NCBI RefSeq assembly: GCF_003151075.1
Contig: NZ_CP029482.1
Location: 1,674,001-1,738,000 of the forward strand
Direction of reading: 5' to 3'
Origin: Pseudomonas sp. 31-12
Lineage (GTDB): Bacteria > Pseudomonadota > Gammaproteobacteria > Pseudomonadales > Pseudomonadaceae
DNA: 64,000 bases
Position 1 is the stretch's first letter; each line of letters begins with the position of its first letter. Position numbers and translations under genes: made by a program. Of this stretch, positions 1 through 9,330 are shown piece after piece. The notes beneath the pieces are model-generated. The model saw only the letters and a program-made list of their open reading frames with translations. It had not been told where the DNA came from and did not search any database.

Positions 1-109
1 CGAAGTGGTGAATTTCGCCTCGTTTTTGCGGGTCAGTTGTACGCGGTATTTGAGTCAGCGACGGGTGCAGGCGCCGGAGTTGTCGGTGGTGCGGGCGGTG
101 GTGAAATAG
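1..109 (+). CDS. 3' end of an unidentified gene (cut by window edge)
   Basis: The window opens inside a reading frame (frame 2) whose last 35 codons end at TAG 107-109; the visible tail ends in PELSVVRAVVK. It is Arg-rich and looks helical, which would suit the C-terminus of a LysR-type regulator, but 35 residues are too few for an assignment. A REPIN follows within 20 bases, as is usual after the end of a gene in this genome. Confidence 0.45.
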   Translation, partial: EVVNFASFLRVSCTRYLSQRRVQAPELSVVRAVVK

Positions 110-127
110 CGTAGACCGTGTCGACCC

Positions 128-193
128 CTTCGCGAGCAAACCCGCTCCCACAAGGATCACACTGAACCTGTGGGAGCGGGCTTGCCCGCGATG
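128..193. repeat. REPIN (GTGGGAGCGGGCTTGCCCGCG type)
   Basis: Two REP palindromes in inverted orientation: a left arm reading cttcgcgagcaaacccgctc (128 on) and a right arm gtgggagcgggcttgcccgc (170 on), separated by about 17 bases. It lies between the partial gene and the DUF1508 gene. Confidence 0.85.
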
Positions 194-273
194 GGGCCCT
201 GACAGGCGACAGAAATCCCGGCGTGGTCTTTACTCTGAAGCGCGAAACCTCTCAATCGCCAAGGAGAAAGAGC

Positions 274-618
274 ATGTCCGGATGGTACGAAGTAAGCAAA
301 AGCAGCAACGGTCAGTTCAAGTTTGTACTGAAGGCCGCCAACGCCGAAACCATTCTGACCAGCGAGCTGTACACCACTCGCAGCGCTGCCGACAACGGCA
401 TTGCTTCGGTGCAGAAGAACAGCCCGCTGGATGAGCGCTACGAAAAGAAAACCACCAAGGATGGCCATCCTTACTTCAACCTCAAGGCCGGTAACCACGA
501 GATTATCGGTAGCAGCGAGACCTATTCTTCCGCTGGCGCGATGGATAAAGGCATCGCCAGCGTCAAGGCCAACGGGCCAACCACCGTGATCAAGGACAAG
601 ACCTTGCCGGTACTGTGA
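274..618 (+). CDS. DUF1508 (YegP-like) two-repeat protein
   Basis: A 114-residue protein made of two tandem DUF1508 units. The first has GWYEVSKSSNGQFKFVLKA followed by TSELYTTRSAADNGIASV, and the second has PYFNLKAGNHEIIGSSETY followed by SAGAMDKGIASV. DUF1508 modules form small beta-alpha folds of unknown biochemical role, and YegP of E. coli has the same double architecture. The ATG at 274 is preceded by AAGGAGAAAGAGC, a strong ribosome-binding site. The frame stays open upstream to 223, but no better start is visible. It is a single-gene unit between two REPINs. The function remains unknown. Confidence 0.9.
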   Translation: MSGWYEVSKSSNGQFKFVLKAANAETILTSELYTTRSAADNGIASVQKNSPLDERYEKKTTKDGHPYFNLKAGNHEIIGSSETYSSAGAMDKGIASVKANGPTTVIKDKTLPVL

Positions 619-648
619 CCACACCTTTCAAACCCAAAACAAATCCAC

Positions 649-737
649 TGTGGGAGCTAGCCTGCTAGCGATGGCTGCTTAACATTCGACGAAGATGTTG
701 AATGTCTGGCCGCTATCGCTAGCAGGCTAGCTCCCAC
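649..737. repeat. REPIN (GTGGGAGCTAGCCTGCTAGCG variant)
   Basis: An inverted pair, tgtgggagctagcctgctag at 649 and its complement ending at 737, with about 40 bases between the arms. The inner hairpin bases differ from the common REP (CTAGC for CGGGC) but are compensated in both arms, as expected of a mobile palindromic family that keeps its secondary structure. Confidence 0.85.
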
Positions 738-761
738 ATTGGTTTTTTGTGAACTTCGAGA

Positions 762-1649
762 TCAGCGCAAGGCTTTCAACAAGGTTTGTAGCTGGTTAAC
801 TCCAGCCTCACCAAGCGGAGATACCGGCAACCGCGGATCACCCACTTCCAGCCCGGTCGCCCGCAGCCCGGCCTTGATCGTCGCCGGCAACCCGCCCTTG
901 AGAATGAAGTCCAGCACCGGCAACTGGCGATAGAACAACTCACGCGCCTTGCCCAGGTCGTTGGCCAAAACCGCTTCATACAAATCGAGATTGAGCTGCG
1001 GAATCAGGTTCGGCGCAGCTGTGCACCAGCCTTTCGCACCCGCCGCAAACGCTTCCAGCGCCAACGGATTGCAGCCGTTGTAGAACGGCACCTGACCGTC
1101 GCCCAGCAGTTGCAGCTTGTGCATGCGCTGGATGTCGCCGGTGCTCTCCTTGACCATGGTCACGTTCTCCACGGTGTTGACGATCCGCAGGATCAGGTCC
1201 ACCGACATGTCGGTGCCGCTGGTGGCCGGGTTGTTGTAGAGCATGATCGGTACGCCAATGCTCTCGCCGATGGCGCGGTAGTGGGCGAGGATTTCCGCTT
1301 CGCTGAGTTTCCAGTAGGACGTCGGCAGCACCATCACCACATCAGCCCCGTGGGCTTCGGCGAAACGCGCACGACGCACGGCTTTGGCGGTGGTCAGGTC
1401 GGACACGCTGACGATGGTCGGTACGCGCTTGGCCACATGCTTGATGCTGAACTCGCTGACCTGATCCCACTCCGCGTCGCTCAGGTAAGCGCCTTCGCCG
1501 GTGCTGCCCAGCGGGGCGATGGCGTGGACGCCGCCGTCGATCAAACGGTCGATGGAACGCCCGAGCGCGTCGAGATCAACGCCTTCGCCGTTGGCGGTGA
1601 ACGGGGTGATGGTGTAGCCAATGATGCCGTGAATGGTAGGGGTCGACAT
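762..1649 (-). CDS. Dihydrodipicolinate synthase/N-acetylneuraminate lyase family protein
   Basis: A 295-residue class I aldolase of the DapA/NanA superfamily. The family glycine-rich motif GSTGEG lies near residue 50, the catalytic-site Tyr is in MLYNNPATSG (about 140), and the Schiff-base Lys is in MVKESTGD (about 166). Members split or condense pyruvate with an aldehyde. This is unlikely to be the biosynthetic DapA, because it is placed next to a class II aldolase and a divergent XRE-cupin regulator, which points to catabolism of a sugar acid or amino acid. The substrate cannot be read from sequence. It is downstream of the aldolase on the same strand with a gap of about 29 bases, so probably in one operon. 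Confidence 0.9.
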   Translation of the reverse strand: MSTPTIHGIIGYTITPFTANGEGVDLDALGRSIDRLIDGGVHAIAPLGSTGEGAYLSDAEWDQVSEFSIKHVAKRVPTIVSVSDLTTAKAVRRARFAEAHGADVVMVLPTSYWKLSEAEILAHYRAIGESIGVPIMLYNNPATSGTDMSVDLILRIVNTVENVTMVKESTGDIQRMHKLQLLGDGQVPFYNGCNPLALEAFAAGAKGWCTAAPNLIPQLNLDLYEAVLANDLGKARELFYRQLPVLDFILKGGLPATIKAGLRATGLEVGDPRLPVSPLGEAGVNQLQTLLKALR

Positions 1650-1678
1650 GCTGTGTCTCCTTCAGAAAATGATCGGGT

Positions 1679-2461
1679 TCAGTTCAGGCAATCGGCGTGT
1701 TGACGCAGGTTCTGCCGGGCGTAGTAGTTGAACGCGGCGCCGTGGCGCTTGGGTTTCGAGATCCAGTCATGGGCTTCGCGGCCCAGTTCCGGCAGGATCG
1801 GCTTGATCGTCCCGGCACTCATCGCCAGCAGTTGCAGCTTCGCCGCACGCTCAATCAATTGAGCGATGACACAGGCTTCTTCGATGGTGGTGCCGGTGGA
1901 CAGCTGGCCGTGGTGCGACAGCAGAATGGCCCGTTTATCGCCCAGTGCGCCGGCGATCAAATCACCTTCTTCGTTGCCTACCGGCACACCCGGCCAGCCT
2001 TCGAGGAACGCGCAATCGTCGTAGAGCGGGCAGAGGTCCATGTGGGAAATCTGCAGCGGCACTTCGAGCATCGACAGCGCCGCGACGTGAGTCGGGTGCG
2101 TGTGGATGATGCAGTTCACGTCCGGCCGGGCGCGGTACACCCAACTGTGGAAACGGTTGGCCGGGTTGGGCATGCCGTGGCCTTCAAGCACTTCCAGGTC
2201 TTCGTTGACCAGCAGCAGATTGCTCGCGGTGATCTCGTCGAAACCCAAGCCCAGTTGTTGAGTGTAGTAAGTGCCTGGTTGGGGACCACGGGCGGTGATT
2301 TGCCCGGCCAGGCCGGAGTCGTGACCATTTTCGAACAGTATCCGGCAGGTCAGGGCCAGCTTTTGCCGGTCGGTCCACGTATTATCCGCCAGGGTGTTTT
2401 GCATCTGGGTCAACGCTTGCTTGACCAGTTGCTCCTTGGGTAGTGCTAAGGTCTTGGCCAT
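1679..2461 (-). CDS. Class II aldolase/adducin family protein
   Basis: 260 residues from the ATG at 2461, which has AAGGA eight bases upstream. The frame is open further out to 2515, but that start would lie inside the putative operator. Zinc ligands of the class II aldolase fold are visible as HTHPTH (about residue 115) and LSHHGQL (about 205). Family members (fuculose-phosphate aldolase, ribulose-phosphate epimerase and similar) perform metal-dependent aldol cleavage. The lack of strong sequence hallmarks prevents naming the substrate. It is the first gene of a two-gene unit with the DapA-like lyase, and is divergent from the XRE-cupin gene, which is the likely regulator. Confidence 0.88.
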   Translation of the reverse strand: MAKTLALPKEQLVKQALTQMQNTLADNTWTDRQKLALTCRILFENGHDSGLAGQITARGPQPGTYYTQQLGLGFDEITASNLLLVNEDLEVLEGHGMPNPANRFHSWVYRARPDVNCIIHTHPTHVAALSMLEVPLQISHMDLCPLYDDCAFLEGWPGVPVGNEEGDLIAGALGDKRAILLSHHGQLSTGTTIEEACVIAQLIERAAKLQLLAMSAGTIKPILPELGREAHDWISKPKRHGAAFNYYARQNLRQHADCLN

Positions 2462-2509
2462 ATCGGTGTCCTTGAGTGGTTTCATGCAAATGACACAACA
2501 AAGGCTATA

Positions 2510-2524
2510 TGACACTTTGTGTCA
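2510..2524. promoter_or_regulatory. Perfect inverted repeat between divergent aldolase and XRE-cupin genes
   Basis: TGACAC-TTT-GTGTCA is a perfect 6+6 palindrome with a 3-base centre. A further half-site TGACAC lies at 2491-2496, nineteen bases away, on the same face after about two turns. The position between two divergent starts (2461 and 2571) is where an autoregulating XRE-family repressor would bind. Binding is inference. Confidence 0.6.
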
Positions 2525-2570
2525 TTGGCAAGGACATATCGTCGGCTCCTTGATGGATTAATTGTTCTAC

Positions 2571-3113
2571 ATGTCTATCCGTTTGAAATTACTGAGAAAA
2601 AAACTTGGTGTGACGCTGGAGGCCTTGGCCGAAAAGTCCGGCATGACCAAGAGCTACCTGTCGAAAGTCGAGCGCGGGCTGAATACGCCGTCGATCGCGG
2701 CTGCCCTGAAACTGGCCAAGGCGCTGAACGTGAAGGTCGAGGAGTTGTTCTCCGAAGACAACATCAGCCTCGACAGCTACAGCCTGGTGCGCAGCGACGA
2801 ACGCCAATCCCTGGCAGCCAACGATGAAAGCCCCGGCTACGCGGTGCTGGCCCATCAGGTCAGCGAGCGCAGCCTGCTGCCGTTCATGATTTACCCGCCG
2901 AGCGAATTCGCGGATAAAACCTTCAAGGAACACTTGGGGGAAGAGTTTCTGTTCGTCCACGAAGGGCAGGTGGAAGTGGACTTCATGAACGAGCGCGTGC
3001 TGCTCAATCGCGGGGACGCACTGCACTTCAATGCGCAGAAACCGCACCGGATCCGGTCAGTGGGGGAGGTGCAGGCGCAGTTGTTGGTGGTGGTGCATAG
3101 CGCCGAAGAATAG
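2571..3113 (+). CDS. XRE-family regulator with C-terminal cupin domain
   Basis: A 180-residue protein: an N-terminal helix-turn-helix (residues about 5-60, with AEKSGMTKSYLSKVERG) and a C-terminal cupin_2 barrel (about 110-178, with HLGEEFLFVHEGQVE and DALHFNAQKPHRI). This architecture is typical of regulators that sense a small ligand of the pathway they control. ATG 2571 is chosen; a TTG at 2562 is in frame, and neither has a strong Shine-Dalgarno. Divergent transcription from the aldolase/DapA-like pair and the palindrome at 2510 suggest it controls both itself and that pair. Confidence 0.88.
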   Translation: MSIRLKLLRKKLGVTLEALAEKSGMTKSYLSKVERGLNTPSIAAALKLAKALNVKVEELFSEDNISLDSYSLVRSDERQSLAANDESPGYAVLAHQVSERSLLPFMIYPPSEFADKTFKEHLGEEFLFVHEGQVEVDFMNERVLLNRGDALHFNAQKPHRIRSVGEVQAQLLVVVHSAEE

Positions 3114-3130
3114 GTTGACTGGGCTGACAT

Positions 3131-3222
3131 CATCGCGGGCAAGCCCGCTCCCACAGGGACTGGGGTGTCCACAGAATATGTGAACACCGCTAATCCTTGT
3201 GGGAGCGGGCTTGCCCGCGATG
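3131..3222. repeat. REPIN (GTGGGAGCGGGCTTGCCCGCG type)
   Basis: Left arm catcgcgggcaagcccgctc (3130 on) and right arm gtgggagcgggcttgcccgc (3199 on), both perfect REP palindromes in opposite orientation. It lies between the regulator stop and the convergent DUF4917 stop. Confidence 0.9.
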
Positions 3223-3240
3223 ACGTCAGCCGCGTCGCCG

Positions 3241-4260
3241 CTAAACCTCAACCGGTACGGTCAGCTTCGGACTGCCAAGCGCATGCGTCTTCGAATCAAA
3301 AAACCGCAACTCTGACCCTGTCCCTTCAAACACCTTCGCGTAATGCCGCTTCTGATGCTGGATAAACGCCTTGCTGCGCGGGTAAATCGAGATCGCCACC
3401 ACCTTCGGTTGCGCCTGGCGCAACGCGTGGATGATGTGGCTGTCCTGCTCACCCAAGGCATGCCCGAACAGGCACAACCCGTCGCCATGACTCAGTAACT
3501 GGTCGTAGCAAAACGACAGATAATCCGAGCTGCGAATGGTCTTGAGTTTGTCCTGCGTTGGCCCTTCGTTGACGAACAGCGGCACATCATCCAGCGTCTT
3601 GATGGTGTTGTTGATGGCGAAACTACCCAGCAACGTGCCCTCGGTCGACATCAGCTTGCGTGCCGTGCCGTCCTGATTGCGCACCAGGTGCAGGCCGCCG
3701 TGCAGATACAGCAAACGGGTCTTATCGGTCGCCGTGGCGCTCAAGTCAAAACCCGGTTCGGTGCCCTGGAACAGGTCGGTGATTGCGTCTGGCTGATGCT
3801 GGATCGCCCAGTAGTTGATCAAGTCGTAATTGGTGGTGAACACCGTCCGGTAACGGCCCAGTTCCTGACTGATGGTCGCCAGGGTCGAAGGCACCACCAG
3901 CCTCCAGGGGATGTGCACCGCGTGGACCGTGTTGATCAGCGCTTCCTTGATCGCGTAGTAGCGATTGCGCGGCGCGGCGGAGCTGACGGCCAGGGCCTTG
4001 TTGACCCGGCTGGTGGTTTTCAGCGCGCTCAGCACCTGCTCGAAGCTGCGCGTCTGCATGGCGTCGAACACGCTCAGCTCGGACTGGCTCAGGGGTTTTT
4101 CTTCGACGGTGCGGGCGTTTTCGAACAGCGAGTCATAGCCGAAGTCGTCCCACACCGCGCGGCTGGCGCCGTTGCCCACCAATAGGCCGCTGAACGAGGC
4201 GGTGGCGCGCAAGGCGTTCCAGTCTTCAAGTTGGGCATCAACATCCTGGAAATCGGTCAT
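3241..4260 (-). CDS. DUF4917 family protein (SIR2-like fold)
   Basis: 339 residues. Motifs resemble SIR2-like nucleotide-binding proteins: LLVGNGAS near residue 26 (GxGxS-type loop), FTTNYDLINYWAI near 140, LYLHGGLHL near 185, and FGHALGEQDSHI near 265. Such folds bind NAD or related nucleotides, and several SIR2-like proteins act as NADases in phage defence. Whether DUF4917 keeps catalytic activity is not known to me, and the sequence alone does not settle it. The gene stands alone, with no methyltransferase, toxin or phage gene beside it. Its only neighbours are a REPIN and a divergent alcohol dehydrogenase. Confidence 0.8.
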   Translation of the reverse strand: MTDFQDVDAQLEDWNALRATASFSGLLVGNGASRAVWDDFGYDSLFENARTVEEKPLSQSELSVFDAMQTRSFEQVLSALKTTSRVNKALAVSSAAPRNRYYAIKEALINTVHAVHIPWRLVVPSTLATISQELGRYRTVFTTNYDLINYWAIQHQPDAITDLFQGTEPGFDLSATATDKTRLLYLHGGLHLVRNQDGTARKLMSTEGTLLGSFAINNTIKTLDDVPLFVNEGPTQDKLKTIRSSDYLSFCYDQLLSHGDGLCLFGHALGEQDSHIIHALRQAQPKVVAISIYPRSKAFIQHQKRHYAKVFEGTGSELRFFDSKTHALGSPKLTVPVEV

Positions 4261-4416
4261 TGCGGTTCAAAGTCTCAAAGCAAGTGGTCTGATGGGCGGC
4301 GACTTTATCACGACGCAGACTTGAGCCAGATCAAGTTACTGCGTAGCCGATAGGTCGATCCTGTGCGCATCCGCCGGATCGGCACCACCGATTCGGCCCA
4401 GCCAGGAGAATCGCTC

Positions 4417-5561
<1,145 letters not shown>

Positions 5562-5565
<4 letters not shown>

Positions 5566-6728
5566 TCGGTTTGACGACCGCGCGCGAGCATCACGCAGAG
5601 CATCGCGCCCAAGGCCAGCAAGGTGCAAAACAGGGACAGTGGCCACGCCTGCTGGCTTGCGATCAGGCTGGCGACCCCGCCGATGATGGCCGCCATCAGT
5701 TGGTGAATGAAACCGCTCAACGCCATCGCATAAGCCCCGCCGACCGGCGAGCCGTCATTGGCCAGGGCCAGGCTGATCGGGTAGTTCAAAGACTGCCCGA
5801 ACACCGCAAAGCAGTAAGGCAACCAGAACAGCAGCGCAACGGATGTGCCCGCGAGACTGCCCAGCAACATCACCGCGCAGCCGCCCAACACCAGCCCCAC
5901 ACCTGCCGTCATCAGCCAGCGTCGACCGGTGCGAAGCACGAAGGCATTCACCCCCAATGCTCCCAGAAAATACGCCGCGCTGATCGGCCAGCCCAACAGC
6001 CCGTATTCCACGGCCGACCAGTTGAACGGGCCTTGCAGAATCAGCGGCGCCGCCGTGTTGAATGCGATGATCACGCCATAGCCGAGGCCACCGGCGAGTG
6101 CCGGCAGCAGAAAGGCTCGATCACGCAAAATGCGCCCGTAACTCGGCAAGGCGGACGACAGAACATTGTCTTCAGCCAGCAGCGCAAACGTGACCCCCGA
6201 CACGACCAGCGCCATCAACAGGCTCACGCCACCCAGCAGATAGAAAATCGCTGACCAGCCCAGCGCCACCTGGATGATCGACCCCAGGTACTGACCGATG
6301 CCCAGTGCCACCACAAAAGAAATCGATATCCAGGACAACGCCTTGGCCAGCAAGTCACCACGGAAACTGTCGCGGATCAGCACCCGCGCCATGACCGAAA
6401 TCCCGCTGGCGCCAACCCCTTGAACCAGTCGCCATAACAGGAACGATTCAAGTGTCTGACTCAAGGGCAGGGCCAGGTTTGCCAACCCGTAGATCCCGAG
6501 TGCCGCGAGCAACACCGGTTTGCGGCCAACGCGCTGACCCAGGCTGCCCCAGAACAGCATCGGCAGCGCCATGCCGATCAGGTACACCGCCAAGCCCCAG
6601 GACACCTGCGAAGCCTCGGCGGACAGATCCCGGGCAATGTCCGGCAGCGCCGGCAGGTAAATGCTCATGCCCAGTTGGGCGAGAAACACCGTGCTGCAGG
6701 TGACGAGGAGGGTGGTGCTGCTCTTCAT
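5562..6728 (-). CDS. MFS transporter, Bcr/CflA-like drug:H+ antiporter family
   Basis: 388 residues with twelve predicted membrane segments. The loop 2-3 signature [14 protein letters not shown] (about 60-75) and the N-terminal [12 protein letters not shown] motif of the Bcr/CflA DHA1 group are both present. Members export small amphipathic compounds, including chloramphenicol and bicyclomycin. It lies 18 bases downstream of the oxoamine-synthase gene on the same strand, so the two are almost certainly co-transcribed. The natural substrate may therefore be the product of that enzyme. Confidence 0.88.
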
Positions 6729-6746
6729 TGAATCTTCCTTGGGGTT

Positions 6747-7979
6747 CTAGCCAATGTCCCTGGCGTGGGTACGTAAAAGCTCGGTGACGAGGTTGCAAAA
6801 GTGTCGGATCAGCGTCGGTTCCATGTCAGCGCGCAGCGTGATTCTGATAGCGGCCTTGCCTTGTGCGACCACAGGGAAAAAGACGGCCGAGGTAAAGAAG
6901 CCAAGATTGGCCAGTTCGATGGCGATGCTGTTGGCCAGCGCTGCTTCACCGCAGCGGATCAGTCGAATCGCCATGTTGCTGGCGTGTTGTTCGGTGCGTA
7001 TCAGGCTGTCAAAGAGTCGGGTATTACTCTGGAGTTTTTCCTGCAGCGCGGCAAATTCCGGTGTGCGGTGAAGCTCGATGGAGGCTCTGCCTGCACCGAT
7101 CGCGGCGCTGTTGAGGCTTTGCGACCAATTACTGGGGCCTCCGTAACGCGCAATGAGTTTCCTTTGCCGTTCACTGCCCAGCATCACCAATCCGCCGCTG
7201 GCACCGAACGACTTGGCCAGTGACGCAACGATCAGGCAGTGATCATCCAGGACAGGCAGTCTTGGACGCACGAGTCCGACGCCGAACCTGCCTACGGCGG
7301 AGAGGGCGTGGGAATCGTCCAGATAGAGAAACAGCCCATAACGGTCTTTCAGGTACAAAAGGCTATCCATGTCACTGACCCCGCCCATGCTGTAAGCCCC
7401 GTCGGCCACATAGGCGACTTTGGGGTGTTTTTTACACAGGCCTTCGAGGTAATCCATGTCGTTGTGTGGGCAGGTCACCACTCGGGTTTCGTCCGCGCAC
7501 GTGGCTTTCAGGTGGTTCATCGAGTAATGCGCCAGTTTGTCGAACGCCATGACGGGAGGACGGTTTTGCGTGAACTCGCCGCTGGCCAGCAACGGAAGGA
7601 TCCCGGCACTCGCCGCGCTACACGACAGGGTGCTCAGGCAAGGGGCGCCGAACAACTCGGACAGCTCGGTTTCGTACTGCTCCAGGACCGCCAGTTTGCA
7701 GCGGTTCTTCGAATTGGCGATGCGCAGCGTGCCGATTTCCCACAAGGTGTTCATGGCGCCGTCAAGCAGGGCGGGATGGTGGTCCAGTCCAAGATAAGAG
7801 GTGGTGCAGAAGTGATGAAACGCCCGTCCGTACTGGTCCACCAACCGGTTTGCGCTTTTGACCTCGACATTCAGGCCTGCGACTTTTCCGTTTTCAGCCG
7901 TTTCCCAATCGTGATCGGCCAACGAGATGACTTTTCGGTAGTTGGTGAAGGTGTTTGTCGCATGAGTGGTCTGGTCCAT
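6747..7979 (-). CDS. PLP-dependent alpha-oxoamine synthase family protein
   Basis: 410 residues of the aminotransferase class I/II fold. The sequence resembles 8-amino-7-oxononanoate synthase, KBL and CqsA: YLGLDHHP near the N-terminus, LSCSAASAG, YVADGAYSMGG, LDDSHALSAVGRFG (PLP-ring Asp) and the Schiff-base Lys in ASLAKSFGASGG. These enzymes decarboxylatively condense an amino acid with an acyl thioester. It is not BioF by context, because there are no biotin genes. The ATG at 7979 follows AAGGAAAGACACGTTC; the open frame extends to 8447 but that extension is non-homologous and Arg/Ser-rich. It forms an operon with a Bcr/CflA exporter and is divergent from a LysR gene. The product is unknown. 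Confidence 0.85.
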   Translation of the reverse strand: MDQTTHATNTFTNYRKVISLADHDWETAENGKVAGLNVEVKSANRLVDQYGRAFHHFCTTSYLGLDHHPALLDGAMNTLWEIGTLRIANSKNRCKLAVLEQYETELSELFGAPCLSTLSCSAASAGILPLLASGEFTQNRPPVMAFDKLAHYSMNHLKATCADETRVVTCPHNDMDYLEGLCKKHPKVAYVADGAYSMGGVSDMDSLLYLKDRYGLFLYLDDSHALSAVGRFGVGLVRPRLPVLDDHCLIVASLAKSFGASGGLVMLGSERQRKLIARYGGPSNWSQSLNSAAIGAGRASIELHRTPEFAALQEKLQSNTRLFDSLIRTEQHASNMAIRLIRCGEAALANSIAIELANLGFFTSAVFFPVVAQGKAAIRITLRADMEPTLIRHFCNLVTELLRTHARDIG

Positions 7980-8181
7980 ATGAACGTGTCTTTCCTTGAG
8001 TGATGTAGCCGTCCGTGTGTGTTTCCAGACTTTACAGAGTGCGGCGGGGGCATTGAATCGGCCGTTTCCTGTTCGGTTGAGTGTTACAAGAGATTTATGT
8101 GTAGGGCGATGGCCTGTGATGTTGTGGGCCAAAACCGGGCTATCCTGCCGGCTCAGCCGAACTGAAGTCATCGAGCCCTCC

Positions 8182-9090
8182 ATGCTGCAAAAAAGCCTGA
8201 TCCGCCGCCTCGACCTGATCACCCTCCAGCTGTTTGTCGCCGTCCATGAAGAAGGCACCCTGACCCGTGCCGCAACGCGCGAAGCCATCGCGGTGTCGGC
8301 GGCCAGCAAGCGGCTGATGGAGTTGGAAGAGGCGCTGGGCATCAGTCTGTTCGTGCGCCAGGCCAAAGGCATGACCCTGACGCCGGCCGGTGAAACCCTG
8401 CTGCACCATGCCCGGCAGATGTTGTTCAACGTCGAGAAAATGGGCATGGAACTGGGCGAGCACAGCCACGGCGTGCGCGGTTATGTGCGGATGCTCGCCA
8501 ACTTGTCGGCGATCATTCAGTTCTTGCCCGAAGACCTGCGGGGTTTTTCCGAGCGCCATCCCCAGGTCAAGACCGACCTCGAAGAACGGCCCAGCAGTGG
8601 GGTGATTCAGGGCGTGCTCGATGGCGTAGCGGACCTCGGGATCTGTTCCAGTGACAGCGACGTCAAAGGCCTGCACAGCGTGCTGTATCGCCAGGACAAA
8701 CTGGTGGTGTTGATGCTGCCCGATCATCCGTTGGCGAGTCGTTCCAGCCTGGCCTTTGCCGATACGCTAGAGAGCGATTACGTCGGACTGCACTCTGCCA
8801 GTTCGATCAACATGCGCACCCACGCGGCGGCGCGCAAGGCCGGCAAAGTGCTGCGGTTGCGGATTCATGTGCCGGGTTTTGATGCGATGTGCCGGATGGT
8901 CCAGGCCAACATGGGCATCGGTATCCTGCCGCAAAAGGCCTATGAACTGTTTGGACGGGCGTTGGGGTTACATGCGGTGCCGTTGACGGATGACTGGTCG
9001 GATCGGGCGCTCATTTTGGTGGTGCGTGATGAAGCAGCGTTGTCGCCGGTGAGCCGGATGTTGTTTGAGCAGTTGCGTGGGGTTGTCTGA
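8182..9090 (+). CDS. LysR-family transcriptional regulator
   Basis: 302 residues: an N-terminal winged HTH (LDLITLQLFVAVHEEGTLTRAA, with the recognition helix near AVSAASKRLMELEEALG) and a C-terminal LysR substrate domain (about 90-295). Start ATG 8182. The frame is open to 7996, but homology to LysR starts just after this Met. It is divergent from the oxoamine-synthase operon (202 bases between starts) and upstream of the CaiB/HMG-CoA lyase/MFS cluster on the same strand. Either could be its target; a LysR before CaiB-type and lyase genes is a common arrangement in pseudomonads. Confidence 0.9.
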   Translation: MLQKSLIRRLDLITLQLFVAVHEEGTLTRAATREAIAVSAASKRLMELEEALGISLFVRQAKGMTLTPAGETLLHHARQMLFNVEKMGMELGEHSHGVRGYVRMLANLSAIIQFLPEDLRGFSERHPQVKTDLEERPSSGVIQGVLDGVADLGICSSDSDVKGLHSVLYRQDKLVVLMLPDHPLASRSSLAFADTLESDYVGLHSASSINMRTHAAARKAGKVLRLRIHVPGFDAMCRMVQANMGIGILPQKAYELFGRALGLHAVPLTDDWSDRALILVVRDEAALSPVSRMLFEQLRGVV

Positions 9091-9117
9091 CGGTTCTCGA
9101 TCGGCTGGGCCGGCCCC

Positions 9118-9193
9118 TTCGCGAGCAAGCCCGCTCCCACAGGGATTTGTGTCACGTCGCAGATCAACGGTGGGAGCGGGCTTGCTCGCGAAG
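9118..9193. repeat. REPIN (GTGGGAGCGGGCTTGCTCGCG variant)
   Basis: Left arm cttcgcgagcaagcccgctc and right arm ggtgggagcgggcttgctcg in inverted orientation with about 28 bases between, in the 240-base gap between the LysR gene and the CoA transferase gene. Confidence 0.88.
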
Positions 9194-9330
9194 ACTGACC
9201 TGAGGCCGCGGTCATTTCCGGGAGCGTTCGCGTTTCGCGAACGAACGTTGCCAACTGAAGGTTGGATTCATCGCCCCCGGGTCCTCTAGCCTTGGCTCAT
9301 ATTCCAAGAACAACATAGAGGTACCCCGCG

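Noticed and set aside
6747..8447. 566-residue version of the oxoamine synthase
   Set aside because: The first 156 residues are Arg/Ser-rich, overlap the start of the divergent LysR gene and have no homology; the ATG at 7979 has a ribosome site and the family N-terminus.
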